Shown here: one piece after another, positions 9,557 through 19,200 of the stretch
Layout: each line of letters starts with the position of its first letter
How positions within the stretch are numbered: position 1 is the first letter of the stretch
Assembly (NCBI GenBank): GCA_902630885.1
Contig: CACOWI010000003.1
Span: 1-64,000 of the forward strand
Length of the DNA: 64,000 nt
Reading direction: 5' to 3'
From: an uncultured SAR86 cluster bacterium
GTDB taxonomy: Bacteria; Pseudomonadota; Gammaproteobacteria; Magnimaribacterales; D2472
The notes under the pieces: generated by a model
Seen by the model: only the letters and a program-made list of their open reading frames with translations
Databases searched by the model: none
Told to the model about the DNA's origin: nothing
Program-made: the position numbers and the translations under genes

Positions 9557-10153
9557 TTTGTCAGCGTAATTATGATTTGTTTCGCTATGATGTTCTTCAT
9601 CAGCTCTGACACATCTTATCAAATCGGAGAGCTTTGAATCTGAACCTAACTTATAGTACTGAATAGCAAGTTCTGGTGCTTGAATATTTTTAACTTTTCC
9701 TGATTCAACTAGTTCAAGATATTCTGTGTAACTTTTGACTGCTTCATCTTCAAAGTATCCAATCATTCTATGAGCTGTTCGTGTAAAAAAAACATACATA
9801 AATAAATAAAAAAGACCAAATATTATTTGTGCAAACAAAACAATAAGCCTCTCAAAAAAATTAGGCTTAGCTATTTCAATAAAAAACATTAGATGCATTC
9901 TTTCGTTTTCAGCTTCTGCAAGCATCTCTCTAATTTGTTCTCCATAACCAGCTTTCATAGCTCTTAAGCTTTTAAAATGCATCCAAACACCAGCAACCAT
10001 ACCTGGAACACCAGCCACAGTTTCTAATACGACAGCTCTATGCCCATAACGTTTGGCAAAAAATGTATCTGCTATGACTCTGAAGAACTTTGTCATTGAT
10101 AGGGCAAAGGTATCAGATATATTATCTTTATTGATCTTATCTAGTATTTGCAT
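9551..10153 (-). CDS. aox: Alternative oxidase (diiron quinol oxidase)
   Basis: A 200-residue membrane-associated quinol:O2 oxidoreductase that would accept electrons from the quinone pool and reduce O2 to water without pumping protons. All diiron motifs are present in order: LET with Glu44, NERMHL with Glu84 and His87, FEDEA (Glu135-Asp-Glu137), and RADEEHH with Glu186 and His189. A hydrophobic segment at about 103-124 fits the interfacial helices. It is shorter than plant enzymes, with no organelle targeting extension and no regulatory N-terminal Cys, as in other bacterial members. It is divergent from a phzF-like gene across an AT-rich 89-base region with an 11-bp inverted repeat. Cyanide resistance and a stress or redox-overflow role are inferred from the family. 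Confidence 0.95.
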   Translation of the reverse strand: MQILDKINKDNISDTFALSMTKFFRVIADTFFAKRYGHRAVVLETVAGVPGMVAGVWMHFKSLRAMKAGYGEQIREMLAEAENERMHLMFFIEIAKPNFFERLIVLFAQIIFGLFYLFMYVFFTRTAHRMIGYFEDEAVKSYTEYLELVESGKVKNIQAPELAIQYYKLGSDSKLSDLIRCVRADEEHHSETNHNYADKL

Positions 10154-10158
10154 ATATA

Positions 10159-10222
10159 AATTTTAGTTATAATATATTATATATATTATTGATATTATAT
10201 TCAAACTATCTTAACTAAAATT
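10159..10222. promoter_or_regulatory. Inverted repeat in the aox/phzF-like divergent promoter region
   Basis: AATTTTAGTTA at 10159-10169 is matched by its exact reverse complement TAACTAAAATT at 10212-10222, 42 bases apart. Each copy lies next to one of the two divergent genes (aox starts at 10153, the phzF-like gene at 10243). The arrangement fits two operator copies facing opposite ways, or a long-stem structure. No known regulator box is recognised. In such AT-rich DNA chance is possible, though 11 of 11 matches is a lot for so short a region. Confidence 0.3.
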
Positions 10223-10242
10223 AAATAAGTTAATATTAATAG

Positions 10243-11025
10243 ATGGACTTAGATATTTATTTTGTAGATGCTTTTTCAAACAGAACTTTTGCAGGTAATC
10301 CTGCGGCAGTTATTTACACAAGTCTAAATGACGATAATCTTATGCAGAATATTGCAGCTGAAAATAATTTATCAGAAACAGCTTTTATTAATATTTCAGA
10401 CAGTGGAAATTTTATTAGATGGTTTTCTCCCACCAAAGAAGTTGACCTTTGTGGACATGCAACCTTAGCATCTGCTTTTATTTATTTTAATTTTATAAAC
10501 ACCAACACAGATATAATTGAGTTTGAATCAAATGGTGGTTTATTAAGGGTAAACAAAAATGATAATTTTCTTGAATTAGATTTTCCTAAAGACACTTTTT
10601 CTATTACAGATTATGAAAATGCTGTTTGTAATGCAGTTGGATTGAAGCCTATTGAAACATATAGGGGTGAAATCAATTTAATGGCTGTATATGAAAATGA
10701 AGAGCAAATTTTAAACCTTGAACCAAATTTTAAGAAAATTATTGAACTTGAAGGGCAGGGATTAATTGTTACAGCACCAGGTACCAATCATGATTTTGTG
10801 TCTCGATATTTTTGTCCAAAATATGGTGTAAACGAAGATCCAGTAACTGGATCTGCCCACACAACCTTGATACCTTATTGGTCAGATAAATTGGCAAAAA
10901 AAAAGCTACTTGCAAAACAAGTATCCAAGAGAGGAGGAGAGTTGTTCTGTGAAGATAAAGATGAAAGAGTTTTAATTGGAGGCAATGCTGTTTTATATAT
11001 GAAAGGAAGAATTAATATTTCTTAA
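10243..11025 (+). CDS. PhzF-family isomerase/epimerase-like protein
   Basis: A 260-residue protein of the PhzF fold (two diaminopimelate-epimerase-like halves). The family signature AFSNRTFAGNPAAV is at residues 10-23. The general acid/base Glu is at position 45 in LSETAF, the same number as in Pseudomonas PhzF. CGHATL (70-75) and DPVTGSAH (199-206) form the rest of the active site. Phenazine genes are absent nearby, so phenazine synthesis is not implied; most PhzF homologues in non-phenazine bacteria have unknown substrates. The 3' end overlaps the MDR oxidoreductase on the other strand by four bases. Confidence 0.85.
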   Translation: MDLDIYFVDAFSNRTFAGNPAAVIYTSLNDDNLMQNIAAENNLSETAFINISDSGNFIRWFSPTKEVDLCGHATLASAFIYFNFINTNTDIIEFESNGGLLRVNKNDNFLELDFPKDTFSITDYENAVCNAVGLKPIETYRGEINLMAVYENEEQILNLEPNFKKIIELEGQGLIVTAPGTNHDFVSRYFCPKYGVNEDPVTGSAHTTLIPYWSDKLAKKKLLAKQVSKRGGELFCEDKDERVLIGGNAVLYMKGRINIS

Positions 11026-12035
11026 ATCTCAATTATTTGCTTTCCAAAATTTCTTCCAGTTAATACATCTCTTAATGCTTGAGGAGCATTCTCAAATCCT
11101 TTAGTAATAGTTTCTCTATATCTCATTTTGCCCTCAGATACTAATTTAAGGATTTCTTGTGTTGCCTTTTCCCATTCATTCATCCATTCTGTTACGACGA
11201 AAAATCTATGTTCAGGTTTAGGCTCCAGTGAGCCAAAGACATGAAAAGGTGTCTCAATTTTCATCATATCCTGTTCATTATATTGAGATATAAATCCACA
11301 AATAGGTACTCTTGAACCATTATTAAGTAAGGGTGCCACAGCTTGAGAAACTGGACCACCTACATTTTCAAAATATATGTCTATACCATTAGGACATACT
11401 TTTTTGAGATCATCATCTAAGTTACCTGATTTATAATCTATACATTCGTCAAACTGCAGAACATCTTTGACATAAGAACATTTTTCTTGACCACCAGCAA
11501 TACCCACTACATAACATCCATATATTTTACCTAACTGACCGACCACTGTTCCAACAGCACCAGATGCTGCGGAAACAACTAATGTTTCACCAGACTTAGG
11601 TTTTCCAACTCTATTTAGACCAAAATAAGCAGTTCTTCCTGGCATACCCAAAGTTCCTAGAAAAGAGGATAATCCGATATCAGTCTCAGGTACTTTAAGT
11701 AGAGCAGGATCTGTATCCTTTGCCTTTATATAGGTTTGCCAACCTTTATGAGCACAAACCTTATCACCAATGTTAAAAAGTTTAGAATTGCTCTCAACAA
11801 CAACACCTGCGGTTTCCCCAGTCATAGGCTCACCAATTTTTGCTGGCGCGGCATATGATCTTGAGTCATTCATTCTTCCCCTCATATATGGATCAATTGA
11901 TAAATATTTAACTTCAATTAAAATTTCATTCTTATTGAGATTAGATATTATTTCTTCATTCATTTTCCAACAATCATCTTCAGGCATTCCCACCGGTCTT
12001 TTATCTAATAAATATCGTTTATTTTTATATTCCAT
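11022..12035 (-). CDS. NADPH-dependent medium-chain oxidoreductase (CurA/prostaglandin reductase-like)
   Basis: A 337-residue zinc-independent MDR enzyme. SIDPYMRGRM (46-55) is a hallmark of the leukotriene B4 dehydrogenase/prostaglandin reductase/CurA group, and AASGAVGTVVG (156-166) is the nucleotide-binding loop. No zinc-binding Cys set is present. The family reduces the C=C bond of alpha,beta-unsaturated ketones and aldehydes using NADPH, so detoxification of lipid-derived enones is a reasonable but inferred role. It lies 14 bases behind thymidine kinase on the same strand and is probably co-transcribed with it. Confidence 0.88.
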   Translation of the reverse strand: MEYKNKRYLLDKRPVGMPEDDCWKMNEEIISNLNKNEILIEVKYLSIDPYMRGRMNDSRSYAAPAKIGEPMTGETAGVVVESNSKLFNIGDKVCAHKGWQTYIKAKDTDPALLKVPETDIGLSSFLGTLGMPGRTAYFGLNRVGKPKSGETLVVSAASGAVGTVVGQLGKIYGCYVVGIAGGQEKCSYVKDVLQFDECIDYKSGNLDDDLKKVCPNGIDIYFENVGGPVSQAVAPLLNNGSRVPICGFISQYNEQDMMKIETPFHVFGSLEPKPEHRFFVVTEWMNEWEKATQEILKLVSEGKMRYRETITKGFENAPQALRDVLTGRNFGKQIIEI

Positions 12036-12049
12036 TTTTACTCCAACTT

Positions 12050-12631
12050 TTATATTAAATTTGTTAATTCTCTAAAATGTTTTCTGCATACAGTTTTATA
12101 GATATCGTTTCCACCCACAAGAACTTTATCTCCTTCCAATAGTACATTTCCATTTTTATCAAGCCTAACAACCATAGTGGCTTTCTTATCACATTCACTA
12201 CATATTGTTTTTAATTCAATAAGATTGTCTGCAATGGCAAGTAGGGCAGAACTTCCTTCAAATAAATTTCCTTGAAAATCTGTTCTAATTCCATAACACA
12301 TAACTGGAATATTTAGTTCATCTGATATCTTGCCTAGACTATTGACTTGTTCTCTTGATAAAAATTGGGCTTCGTCTACAAAAATGCAGTTTATATCATT
12401 AAGATTATTTTTATTAATTTGATTAAAAAAATCATAATTTTTATCAATTACAATAGCGTTTGCCTCTAGTCCAATTCTAGATATGATTTTACTATCTGAT
12501 ATTTCTTTTAACTCCTCAGGAATAAATAACATTGTTTTAAGATTACTCTCTATATAATTATGATTTGACTGAAGAAGAGCAGTTGATTTACCTGCATTCA
12601 TTGTTGAATAAAAGAAATGGAGTTTTGCCAT
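12050..12631 (-). CDS. tdk: Thymidine kinase
   Basis: A 193-residue ATP:thymidine 5'-phosphotransferase of the salvage pathway. The start is set at the ATG at 12631 (MAKLHFFYSTMNAGKST), which matches the start of the E. coli family; the frame is open upstream to 12700, but that extension would run into the divergent Smr gene. P-loop NAGKST at 12-17, DEAQF (86-90) for Mg/catalysis, and a structural zinc site of Cys144, Cys147, Cys182 and His185. It shares a 36-base divergent promoter region with the Smr-domain gene and is followed at 14 bases by the MDR oxidoreductase. Confidence 0.95.
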   Translation of the reverse strand: MAKLHFFYSTMNAGKSTALLQSNHNYIESNLKTMLFIPEELKEISDSKIISRIGLEANAIVIDKNYDFFNQINKNNLNDINCIFVDEAQFLSREQVNSLGKISDELNIPVMCYGIRTDFQGNLFEGSSALLAIADNLIELKTICSECDKKATMVVRLDKNGNVLLEGDKVLVGGNDIYKTVCRKHFRELTNLI

Positions 12632-12667
12632 ATAATTATTATATAACTTTAATATAGTTTCTTGCTT

Positions 12668-12901
12668 ATGAATGTTTTTGAAGATAAGGGCATTACTCAT
12701 TTAGATCTGCATGGAGTCAGGCATCTTGAAGCTTTTGATGAGGTTATTGACTTTATTTATCAGTACCAGTCAAAAATTCCTTTAATTATTATCTGTGGAA
12801 ATTCTAATAAAATGATTGAGATTGTCGAAACATCACTTAATTCGAATTCTATTGTGTTCTCAAAGCCAAGATTTGGTATTATTAGGGTCGAAAAATTATG
12901 A
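12668..12901 (+). CDS. Small Smr-domain protein
   Basis: A 77-residue protein consisting of little more than an Smr domain. LDLHG at residues 12-16 is the N-terminal Smr motif, followed by [10 protein letters not shown] and a beta strand LIIICGNSN, where the family usually has I-x-G-x-G-x-H-S. Smr domains bind or nick nucleic acids. The loss of the canonical GxGxHS loop (here CGNSNKM) makes nuclease activity doubtful. The start is taken at ATG 12668; a TTG at 12662 is possible. Its stop overlaps the glutaryl-CoA dehydrogenase start (ATGA), which suggests translational coupling. Confidence 0.65.
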   Translation: MNVFEDKGITHLDLHGVRHLEAFDEVIDFIYQYQSKIPLIIICGNSNKMIEIVETSLNSNSIVFSKPRFGIIRVEKL

Positions 12902-14055
12902 ATAATACTGATTTACTACTTTTTGAAGAACAATTATCGGATGAAGAATTAATAATTCAGAAATCTGCAAGAGAATATTGCCAATCTGAATTGATGCCAA
13001 GAATATTGGAAGCCAACCGAAATGAAATATTCGACAAGTCTATATATAAAGAAATGGGATCCATGGGTTTTCTTGGGGCACCAATTCAAGGTTACGGCTG
13101 CGCAGGTGTTAATTATGTATCCTATGGACTAATAGCAAGAGAAATAGAAAGAGTTGATTCTAGTTATAGATCTGCTTTCAGCGTTCAAACTTCTCTTGCC
13201 ATGCATGCTATATATAAGTTTGGATCAGATAATCAAAAGGAATATTATCTTCCTGAAATGGCAAAAGGTAATTTAATTGGTTGTTTTGGATTAACTGAAC
13301 CTGATGCTGGTTCTGATCCTGGATCAATGAAAACTAATTGCAAGGAAGTAGATGGAGGTTATTTATTGAATGGATCAAAAACATGGATAACTAATTCTCC
13401 TATTGCCGATTTAATGATTATATGGGCAAAAGATGAGCAGGGAATTTTAAGGGGACTTATTGTTGAAAAGGGCGCAAAAGGTCTTGATGCTCCAAAGCTT
13501 GAAGGTAAGTTTTCTTTGAGAGCATCAGTTACAGGTCAGATTTTTATGGATGATGTTTTTGTTCCCTCAGACAAGATTCTTCCAGATGTATCAAGTTTTA
13601 AAGGCCCATTTTCATGTTTGAATATGGCGCGCTATGGGATTTCATGGGGAGCAATGGGTGCAGCAGAATTTTGTTTAGATGCAGCTTTAGAATATGCCTT
13701 AAATAGAGATCAATTTAGTGCACCTCTGGCGTCTAAGCAGCTTGTTCAAAAAAGATTAGTTGATATGCAGACAGATATCATCCTTGGTCTGCAAGGCAGT
13801 CTCAGAGTTGGGAGATTGATTGATGAGGACAAATTTAAACCAGAAATGATTTCACTTGTTAAAAGAAACAATTGTCAAAAAGGTCTTGAAGTAGCAAGAA
13901 TGTCTAGAGATATTCATGGTGGAAATGGTGTTAGCGACGAATATCACGTCATAAGACACTGTATGAATTTAGAAGCTGTGAATACCTATGAAGGTACAAG
14001 TGATATTCACAGCTTAATATTAGGTAAAAATCTTACCGGTATAGAATCCTTTTAA
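12898..14055 (+). CDS. gcdH: Glutaryl-CoA dehydrogenase
   Basis: A 385-residue FAD acyl-CoA dehydrogenase. It matches the glutaryl-CoA branch: Arg91 in [10 protein letters not shown] corresponds to the Arg that holds the distal carboxylate, and the catalytic base is Glu365 in [22 protein letters not shown] and KTWITNSP are the flavin-binding signatures. The enzyme oxidises and decarboxylates glutaryl-CoA to crotonyl-CoA in lysine and tryptophan breakdown, passing electrons to ETF. Its ATG overlaps the Smr stop codon by four bases. It ends one base before the stop codon of the convergent S9 peptidase gene. Confidence 0.93.
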   Translation: MNNTDLLLFEEQLSDEELIIQKSAREYCQSELMPRILEANRNEIFDKSIYKEMGSMGFLGAPIQGYGCAGVNYVSYGLIAREIERVDSSYRSAFSVQTSLAMHAIYKFGSDNQKEYYLPEMAKGNLIGCFGLTEPDAGSDPGSMKTNCKEVDGGYLLNGSKTWITNSPIADLMIIWAKDEQGILRGLIVEKGAKGLDAPKLEGKFSLRASVTGQIFMDDVFVPSDKILPDVSSFKGPFSCLNMARYGISWGAMGAAEFCLDAALEYALNRDQFSAPLASKQLVQKRLVDMQTDIILGLQGSLRVGRLIDEDKFKPEMISLVKRNNCQKGLEVARMSRDIHGGNGVSDEYHVIRHCMNLEAVNTYEGTSDIHSLILGKNLTGIESF

Positions 14056-14056
14056 C

Positions 14057-16051
14057 TTAGCTACTTTGTTCTAAGTATCTGCCGAAGAATTCCTCAAGCT
14101 CTGTATAAAGCTCTATTTTGTTTGCTTCACCAACAAACCCATGACCTTCATCGGTTTTTACTAGCCACCAAAAGTCCTTTCCTTCTTTTTTACCATTTTT
14201 TTCTAATTCTCTTCTTAACTTTTGAGCATGTTTAATATCTACTCTCCAGTCCCTGACTCCATGAACAATGTATAGCGGAGTAGTAATTCTATCTACTAAT
14301 TTAATAGGAGAAACAGCATCAAGATATTCTTTCTCATTTTCATAATCACCAATTTCTATTTTTTGTTGTTCATCCCAAATTTCCCAAACTTTGGGCCTTT
14401 CACTGAAAAGAAGTTCCATATCAGTAACACCTACATAATTTACTGCACACTTATATAAATCTGGTGTTTTTGTAATTCCTGCCATGACAGCGTAACCACC
14501 ATAACTTGCTCCGTATATACATACGTTATCTGGATCAGCTATGCCTTGTTCAACTGCCCAGTTGACAGAATCTGTCACATCATCTTGCATTTTTCTGCCC
14601 CATTGTCTGTTAGCATCCTTCACATGCTTTCTACCATAACCCGTTGAACCTCTAAAATTCATACTTAGGACAGCATATCCTCTAGATGCTAAAAATTGAT
14701 GTTCTGGATTGTATCCCCAATAATCTCTTGCATTTGGACCACCATGAGGGTTAACAATCAACGGTAGATTTTTTCCATTTGAATTTTTTGGAACTGTTAA
14801 ATATCCCTCTACTGTAAGACCATCTCTTGCCACGAATGAGATTGGAAGCATAGGAGACATTTTTGCTTTATCAATCCAAGGTCTTGATTTTGCAATGAAT
14901 GCGATATTACCTTTATTTCTATCATAGAAATACATCTCACCAGGATTAGTGTCACTCCATGTGGTAATAATGGCTTTATCTTCATTTTTAGTCCAACTTC
15001 CTATACTCACTTTGTCGTTAGGGAAGCTTGCCTCAATGGTATCGTATATTTGTTTTAGTTCATCATCCAACCAAACTCTCTCTGGCTTCTCACCAACATA
15101 GGTAATATAGACAGGTTTTTTTGTTTTTTCGGATATTGCAATTCCTCCGACATCATACTTTGGATGTTCAAAGATTTTTTCAACAAACTTATCTTCATAA
15201 GCATCATACAGCCATAGAGCATCTGTATTTGAATCATCAATAACAGTTCCGTCTTTTGCAACAGCTTGTCCTCTCATATATACATATCTTGGATCATATG
15301 AGTAGGCAGCTGGTGAAAATGACGGTTCTTGAAATTTAAACTTTCTAAGTAATTTGAAGTCTGCATCAGCATCATTTCTATGATAAAGGTAATAATAAAG
15401 TCCTTTTACCGCAAAATATCCTCTTACCACACCTTGTTGATCAATTGCCCATCCAAGACTGGTCTGTCCATCTATCACAGGATCTTTTGCAATTATTGTT
15501 GTTCTTCCAGTGTAAATATTAAGTTTATGAATATCCCTGTATTTTGGTCTTCTTTGATTGTATGAAATCAAAACATGGTCATCATCTTCTTCCATAAGGT
15601 CTGTTATGGATGCGTATGTGAAATATCCATCCTCAACTTCACCTGCAACAAGTTGTTTTGGTTTAGTTCCATCAATATTTATAGCCCACATACTATAAGT
15701 ATCTACACCTCTGGATGGCTGTCTGTAAAAAGCTATTCTTGAGTTATTGAGCCATTGAAATCCTACCAGTCTTGATTTACCTTTGGTTCCACTGAGAACA
15801 TTTGGTGTATTTGTTTCAAGATCAATTACTAATAAAACTCTTGCAGCTTGAGGATCATCATCCTCTTCGATTGAACACTTAGCTCCAGTTGCTGGTACCA
15901 TTGCTGCAAAATACTTACCATTTGGTGATAAAGTCCCGCTAGTCATAGCAGAATCGCAGAAAAAGTGTTGCACAGGAATCTTCTGATCAGAATATACATC
16001 TTCTGATATGAAAAAAGATCCTACAATTAAAATAGATAGTAATTTCTTCAT
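14057..16051 (-). CDS. Secreted S9 prolyl-oligopeptidase-family peptidase
   Basis: A 664-residue serine peptidase with a signal peptide (about residues 1-21). The N-terminal part is the seven-bladed propeller that screens substrates by size; the C-terminal alpha/beta hydrolase domain has the triad Ser516 (GASYGG), Asp601 (GVRDWRVD) and His637 (EGHGF). The layout resembles acylaminoacyl-peptidase/dipeptidyl-peptidase members acting on short peptides in the periplasm or outside the cell. It is divergent from a TonB-dependent receptor, and a perfect TyrR-type palindrome lies between them, so peptide uptake and cleavage may be co-regulated. That link is inference. Confidence 0.92.
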   Translation of the reverse strand: MKKLLSILIVGSFFISEDVYSDQKIPVQHFFCDSAMTSGTLSPNGKYFAAMVPATGAKCSIEEDDDPQAARVLLVIDLETNTPNVLSGTKGKSRLVGFQWLNNSRIAFYRQPSRGVDTYSMWAINIDGTKPKQLVAGEVEDGYFTYASITDLMEEDDDHVLISYNQRRPKYRDIHKLNIYTGRTTIIAKDPVIDGQTSLGWAIDQQGVVRGYFAVKGLYYYLYHRNDADADFKLLRKFKFQEPSFSPAAYSYDPRYVYMRGQAVAKDGTVIDDSNTDALWLYDAYEDKFVEKIFEHPKYDVGGIAISEKTKKPVYITYVGEKPERVWLDDELKQIYDTIEASFPNDKVSIGSWTKNEDKAIITTWSDTNPGEMYFYDRNKGNIAFIAKSRPWIDKAKMSPMLPISFVARDGLTVEGYLTVPKNSNGKNLPLIVNPHGGPNARDYWGYNPEHQFLASRGYAVLSMNFRGSTGYGRKHVKDANRQWGRKMQDDVTDSVNWAVEQGIADPDNVCIYGASYGGYAVMAGITKTPDLYKCAVNYVGVTDMELLFSERPKVWEIWDEQQKIEIGDYENEKEYLDAVSPIKLVDRITTPLYIVHGVRDWRVDIKHAQKLRRELEKNGKKEGKDFWWLVKTDEGHGFVGEANKIELYTELEEFFGRYLEQSS

Positions 16052-16145
16052 TTTTTATCCTTATTTGATTTGAAAATTAAAGGTTTAGTAAAAATTATTA
16101 TATTTAAAAAATATAACAAATCAAAGTATACATATTTTATTATAT

Positions 16146-16165
16146 ATGTAAAGTAAACTTTACAT
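16146..16165. promoter_or_regulatory. Perfect palindrome matching the TyrR/PhhR box
   Basis: ATGTAAAGTAAACTTTACAT is a perfect 20-bp inverted repeat (9-bp arms, AA centre). Its core TGTAAA-N6-TTTACA is identical to the published TyrR box consensus of gammaproteobacteria; PhhR in Pseudomonas reads a similar site. It lies between the divergent S9 peptidase (start 16051) and TonB receptor (start 16286), about 100 bp upstream of the proposed receptor transcription start. That position suits activation of the receptor and repression or activation of the peptidase. No tyrR-like gene is in the window, so the regulator is inferred. Confidence 0.6.
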
Positions 16166-16221
16166 GCATTATATGTCTTAAAATTAACTGTTTTATTGAT
16201 ATCTTTTAGTAATTAAAATGA

Positions 16222-16250
16222 TTGCACATTTACACTATTTAATGAATAAT
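16222..16250 (+). promoter_or_regulatory. Probable sigma-70 promoter of the TonB receptor
   Basis: TTGCAC (16222-16227) and AATAAT (16245-16250) are separated by 17 bp. Transcription would begin near 16257, giving a 5' leader of about 30 nt that carries GGGGAT shortly before the ATG at 16286. The rest of the 234-bp intergenic space is AT-rich and holds the TyrR-type palindrome at 16146-16165. No small reading frame was seen in it. Confidence 0.45.
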
Positions 16251-16285
16251 AGTCTGAATTACATATTTTTTATGGGGATAATATT

Positions 16286-19200
16286 ATGTTAAATGTAAAA
16301 AATACTTTTTTAGCGGCTATTTTAGCTGTAGGGTTTTCATCGTTAATCTATGCTGATAATCCAGGCGAAGTCGTTTCTGAACCAGCTGAAGTAGTTGAAT
16401 CAACTGAAGAGGTTGCTTCTGAAGCAGTTGTAGAATCAAGTTCTTCAGAGTCTAGTTCTGCAAGTGCATCTGCTAGCGGTGATGAAGTTGAATTATCAAA
16501 AATAAGTGTTACTGGTTCGAGAATTAAAAGAACTGATATAGAGGGACCTCAACCACTTGTTGTTATTACAAGTGATGATATTGATCAAGGTGGTTTCTTA
16601 TCAGTTTATGAAGCAGTTGCTTCTGTGGCTCAGAATACAGGTCAAACGGTTATGGATGGTTTAGGTGGAGGTAATAACAACGCTTCAAACAATCAACTTA
16701 ACCTCAGAGATTTTGGACCTGGCAGAACCTTAGTTTTAGTTAATGGTAAAAGAAGAGCCAATTATCCTTATCCTCAGGGTGATGGAGATGCTTCATTTAA
16801 CTGGAATAGAATACCAATTGGTATTGTTGAAAGAATCGAGATTTTAACATCAGGGGCTTCCGCTGTTTATGGTGCAGACGCTGTTGCTGGTGTTGTTAAC
16901 GTAATATTAGTAGACGGTATGGAAGAGTTTGCTGTGCAGGCAAGAGTTGGAGCACATCAACCATTTACAAATAGATCTGCAGGTGAGTCTGTAAATATTG
17001 AAATAAGTGGTGGTAAATACTTTGATAACGGTAGTATGGTCTATGGTATAGATTTATCCACAGTAAATCCCCTACGTGGAACAGACAGAGAACAACTTGA
17101 TGACATTTATGATGAGCCTGTTGGGTATTATCATTATGGTACTTGGGCTGGTTATCTAGGAGCCAGAGGTTATTCTGGTTATGCACTATTACCAACTAAT
17201 TCTGGTGCAACAACAACTTGTGAAGATCTCAATATGAGAACAGATTCAATGCAGAACTATGGTTGGGGCGCTAGTGACTATACTGATCCTATTACTGGAA
17301 AAACATGGGATGCTCTAGGAAGATCCACATATGGTGATAACTTTAACTACTGTAATCTTGATAATGGCAAATGGTCTACTATAAGAAATGGATCAGACAA
17401 TGCATCTGTATATGTTGCAGGTACATATAATTTTGATAACGGTGTTCAAATAACAGCTGATGTTCACTATTGGGAAACGGAAGTTGATAGTGTAAGCAGG
17501 CCAAAATTTGTAATACAAAACTATTATGCAACTGGTGGTGTTGTTCTTGAAGACGGAACACTTGCTGCTGATGGTGCTGGAAACATTTACTACACAGGCA
17601 CTGATAGAACTTTTTCACCTGCAATGTTTAGATTTGGTGGTGCATACCTTCAAGGACAAAGATTTTTCCCTGAAAGTGAGTGGCAAGGAGTATATGACGA
17701 AGATACTCTTTCATACACTATAGCCGCAAGCGGTAATTTTGATTTCAGAGATGCAATTTGGGATTGGGAATTAGCCATTGTAAATGATGAATATACTTTT
17801 ACTCGTGGTGGTCTTGAAGTAACAGAGTCAGGCCTTGAAAGATGGTCATGCGGTGCTGCCGCAAATACAGCATATGCAAGTAGTTGTGTAAGTTCAAGAT
17901 TTGGATTTGGTATATTTAACCCAGATACTTTCTGGGGTGATGTCAAACTTGCAGAATCTTACGGACTATGGAAAATGGCATACATCAATGGTGATTCAGG
18001 CTCAGAATCAGTTCAGTTTAATGTAACTGGTGATTTATTTACATTACCTGCTGGACCAGTAGGTTTTGCTCTTCACTTAGACGATACAACAACTGATTAT
18101 GATATTTCACCTGATCAGACATTCCTAGATGATGATATCTGGGGAAGATCTACTACGAGAGGTGGTGGTGAAAGAAGTAGAGAATCTTATGCTGTTGAAT
18201 TTTCAATTCCTGTAACAGCTGATTTTAATATGTATGCAGCTAGAAGATACGATAGCTATGATGAGCTTTCCACTCAAATTGGTGATAGAAGTACTGACCA
18301 ACTCTCTTTCACTTGGAACGCATCTGAAAACTTGATGATTAGAGCAGGTTGGGGTGAGTCATTTGCTGCACCAAGTTTGCCATATATTTATAAAGGTGAG
18401 TCTGGTTCTTTTGGAACACCTTGTGACTACTATGGTAGATATTATAACGAAGGTGTTGTAAATCTTGACGGCACAAACTGTCTAGCTGATAAATACACAC
18501 AGCTAAACGCTACTCTAAGTTCATCTGGTAATCTAAATCTTAGAGCTGAAGATGGTGAACAATATAACTTAGGTTTTGTTATTGATTTAGTTGATTCATC
18601 AAAGGTTAAAATGGATATGACATTAGACTTTGTTGAGTTGGAACTTGAAAATATTGTTGTTTCTACAAGCTCAACTCAAGTTTTAATCGATGAGATGATT
18701 TGTAAAGCACAAGAAGATGGCATTAATACACCTGGATACTCCTATGGAGCATCATATTGTGCTGATATATATGCGAGTGTTATTCGTGGTGCTGAGTGGC
18801 AACCACAAGGTGGCGGAACATTCACAGGAGAGACACCTCCAGAAGGTGGTATCGATACTGTTAAATATGGATATATTAACGGTGCAACAAGATACTACAG
18901 AGGTGCTGACCTAGCTCTCAGCTCAAGGTTCTTAACAGACAATGCTGGTGATTTCTTTGTGTCTTTATCAATTGCTTATGTTGATGACGAAAGAAGAGCT
19001 GTAGACGCATCTGCTCCACTTGAATCAATTATGGATCAAGAGAGAAGATTAAGATCAAGAAGTTATTTGTCATTTAGTTGGACAAAAAATGACTGGGCAG
19101 CAGGAATTAGTACATCTAGAATAGGTTCTATGAACTATTCAAGTACTTGGAATAATAGAGGACCAAATAGTTACGGTAATCCAAGAAAAATAGATCCTTA

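Noticed and set aside
10243-11025. Phenazine biosynthesis
   Set aside because: Only a PhzF-fold protein is present; no phzA, B, C, D, E or G genes are nearby, and most PhzF homologues are unrelated to phenazines.
12632-12700. Longer N-terminus for thymidine kinase
   Set aside because: The family begins with MA-x-L-x-F-x-Y, found at 12631; the extension runs into the divergent Smr gene.
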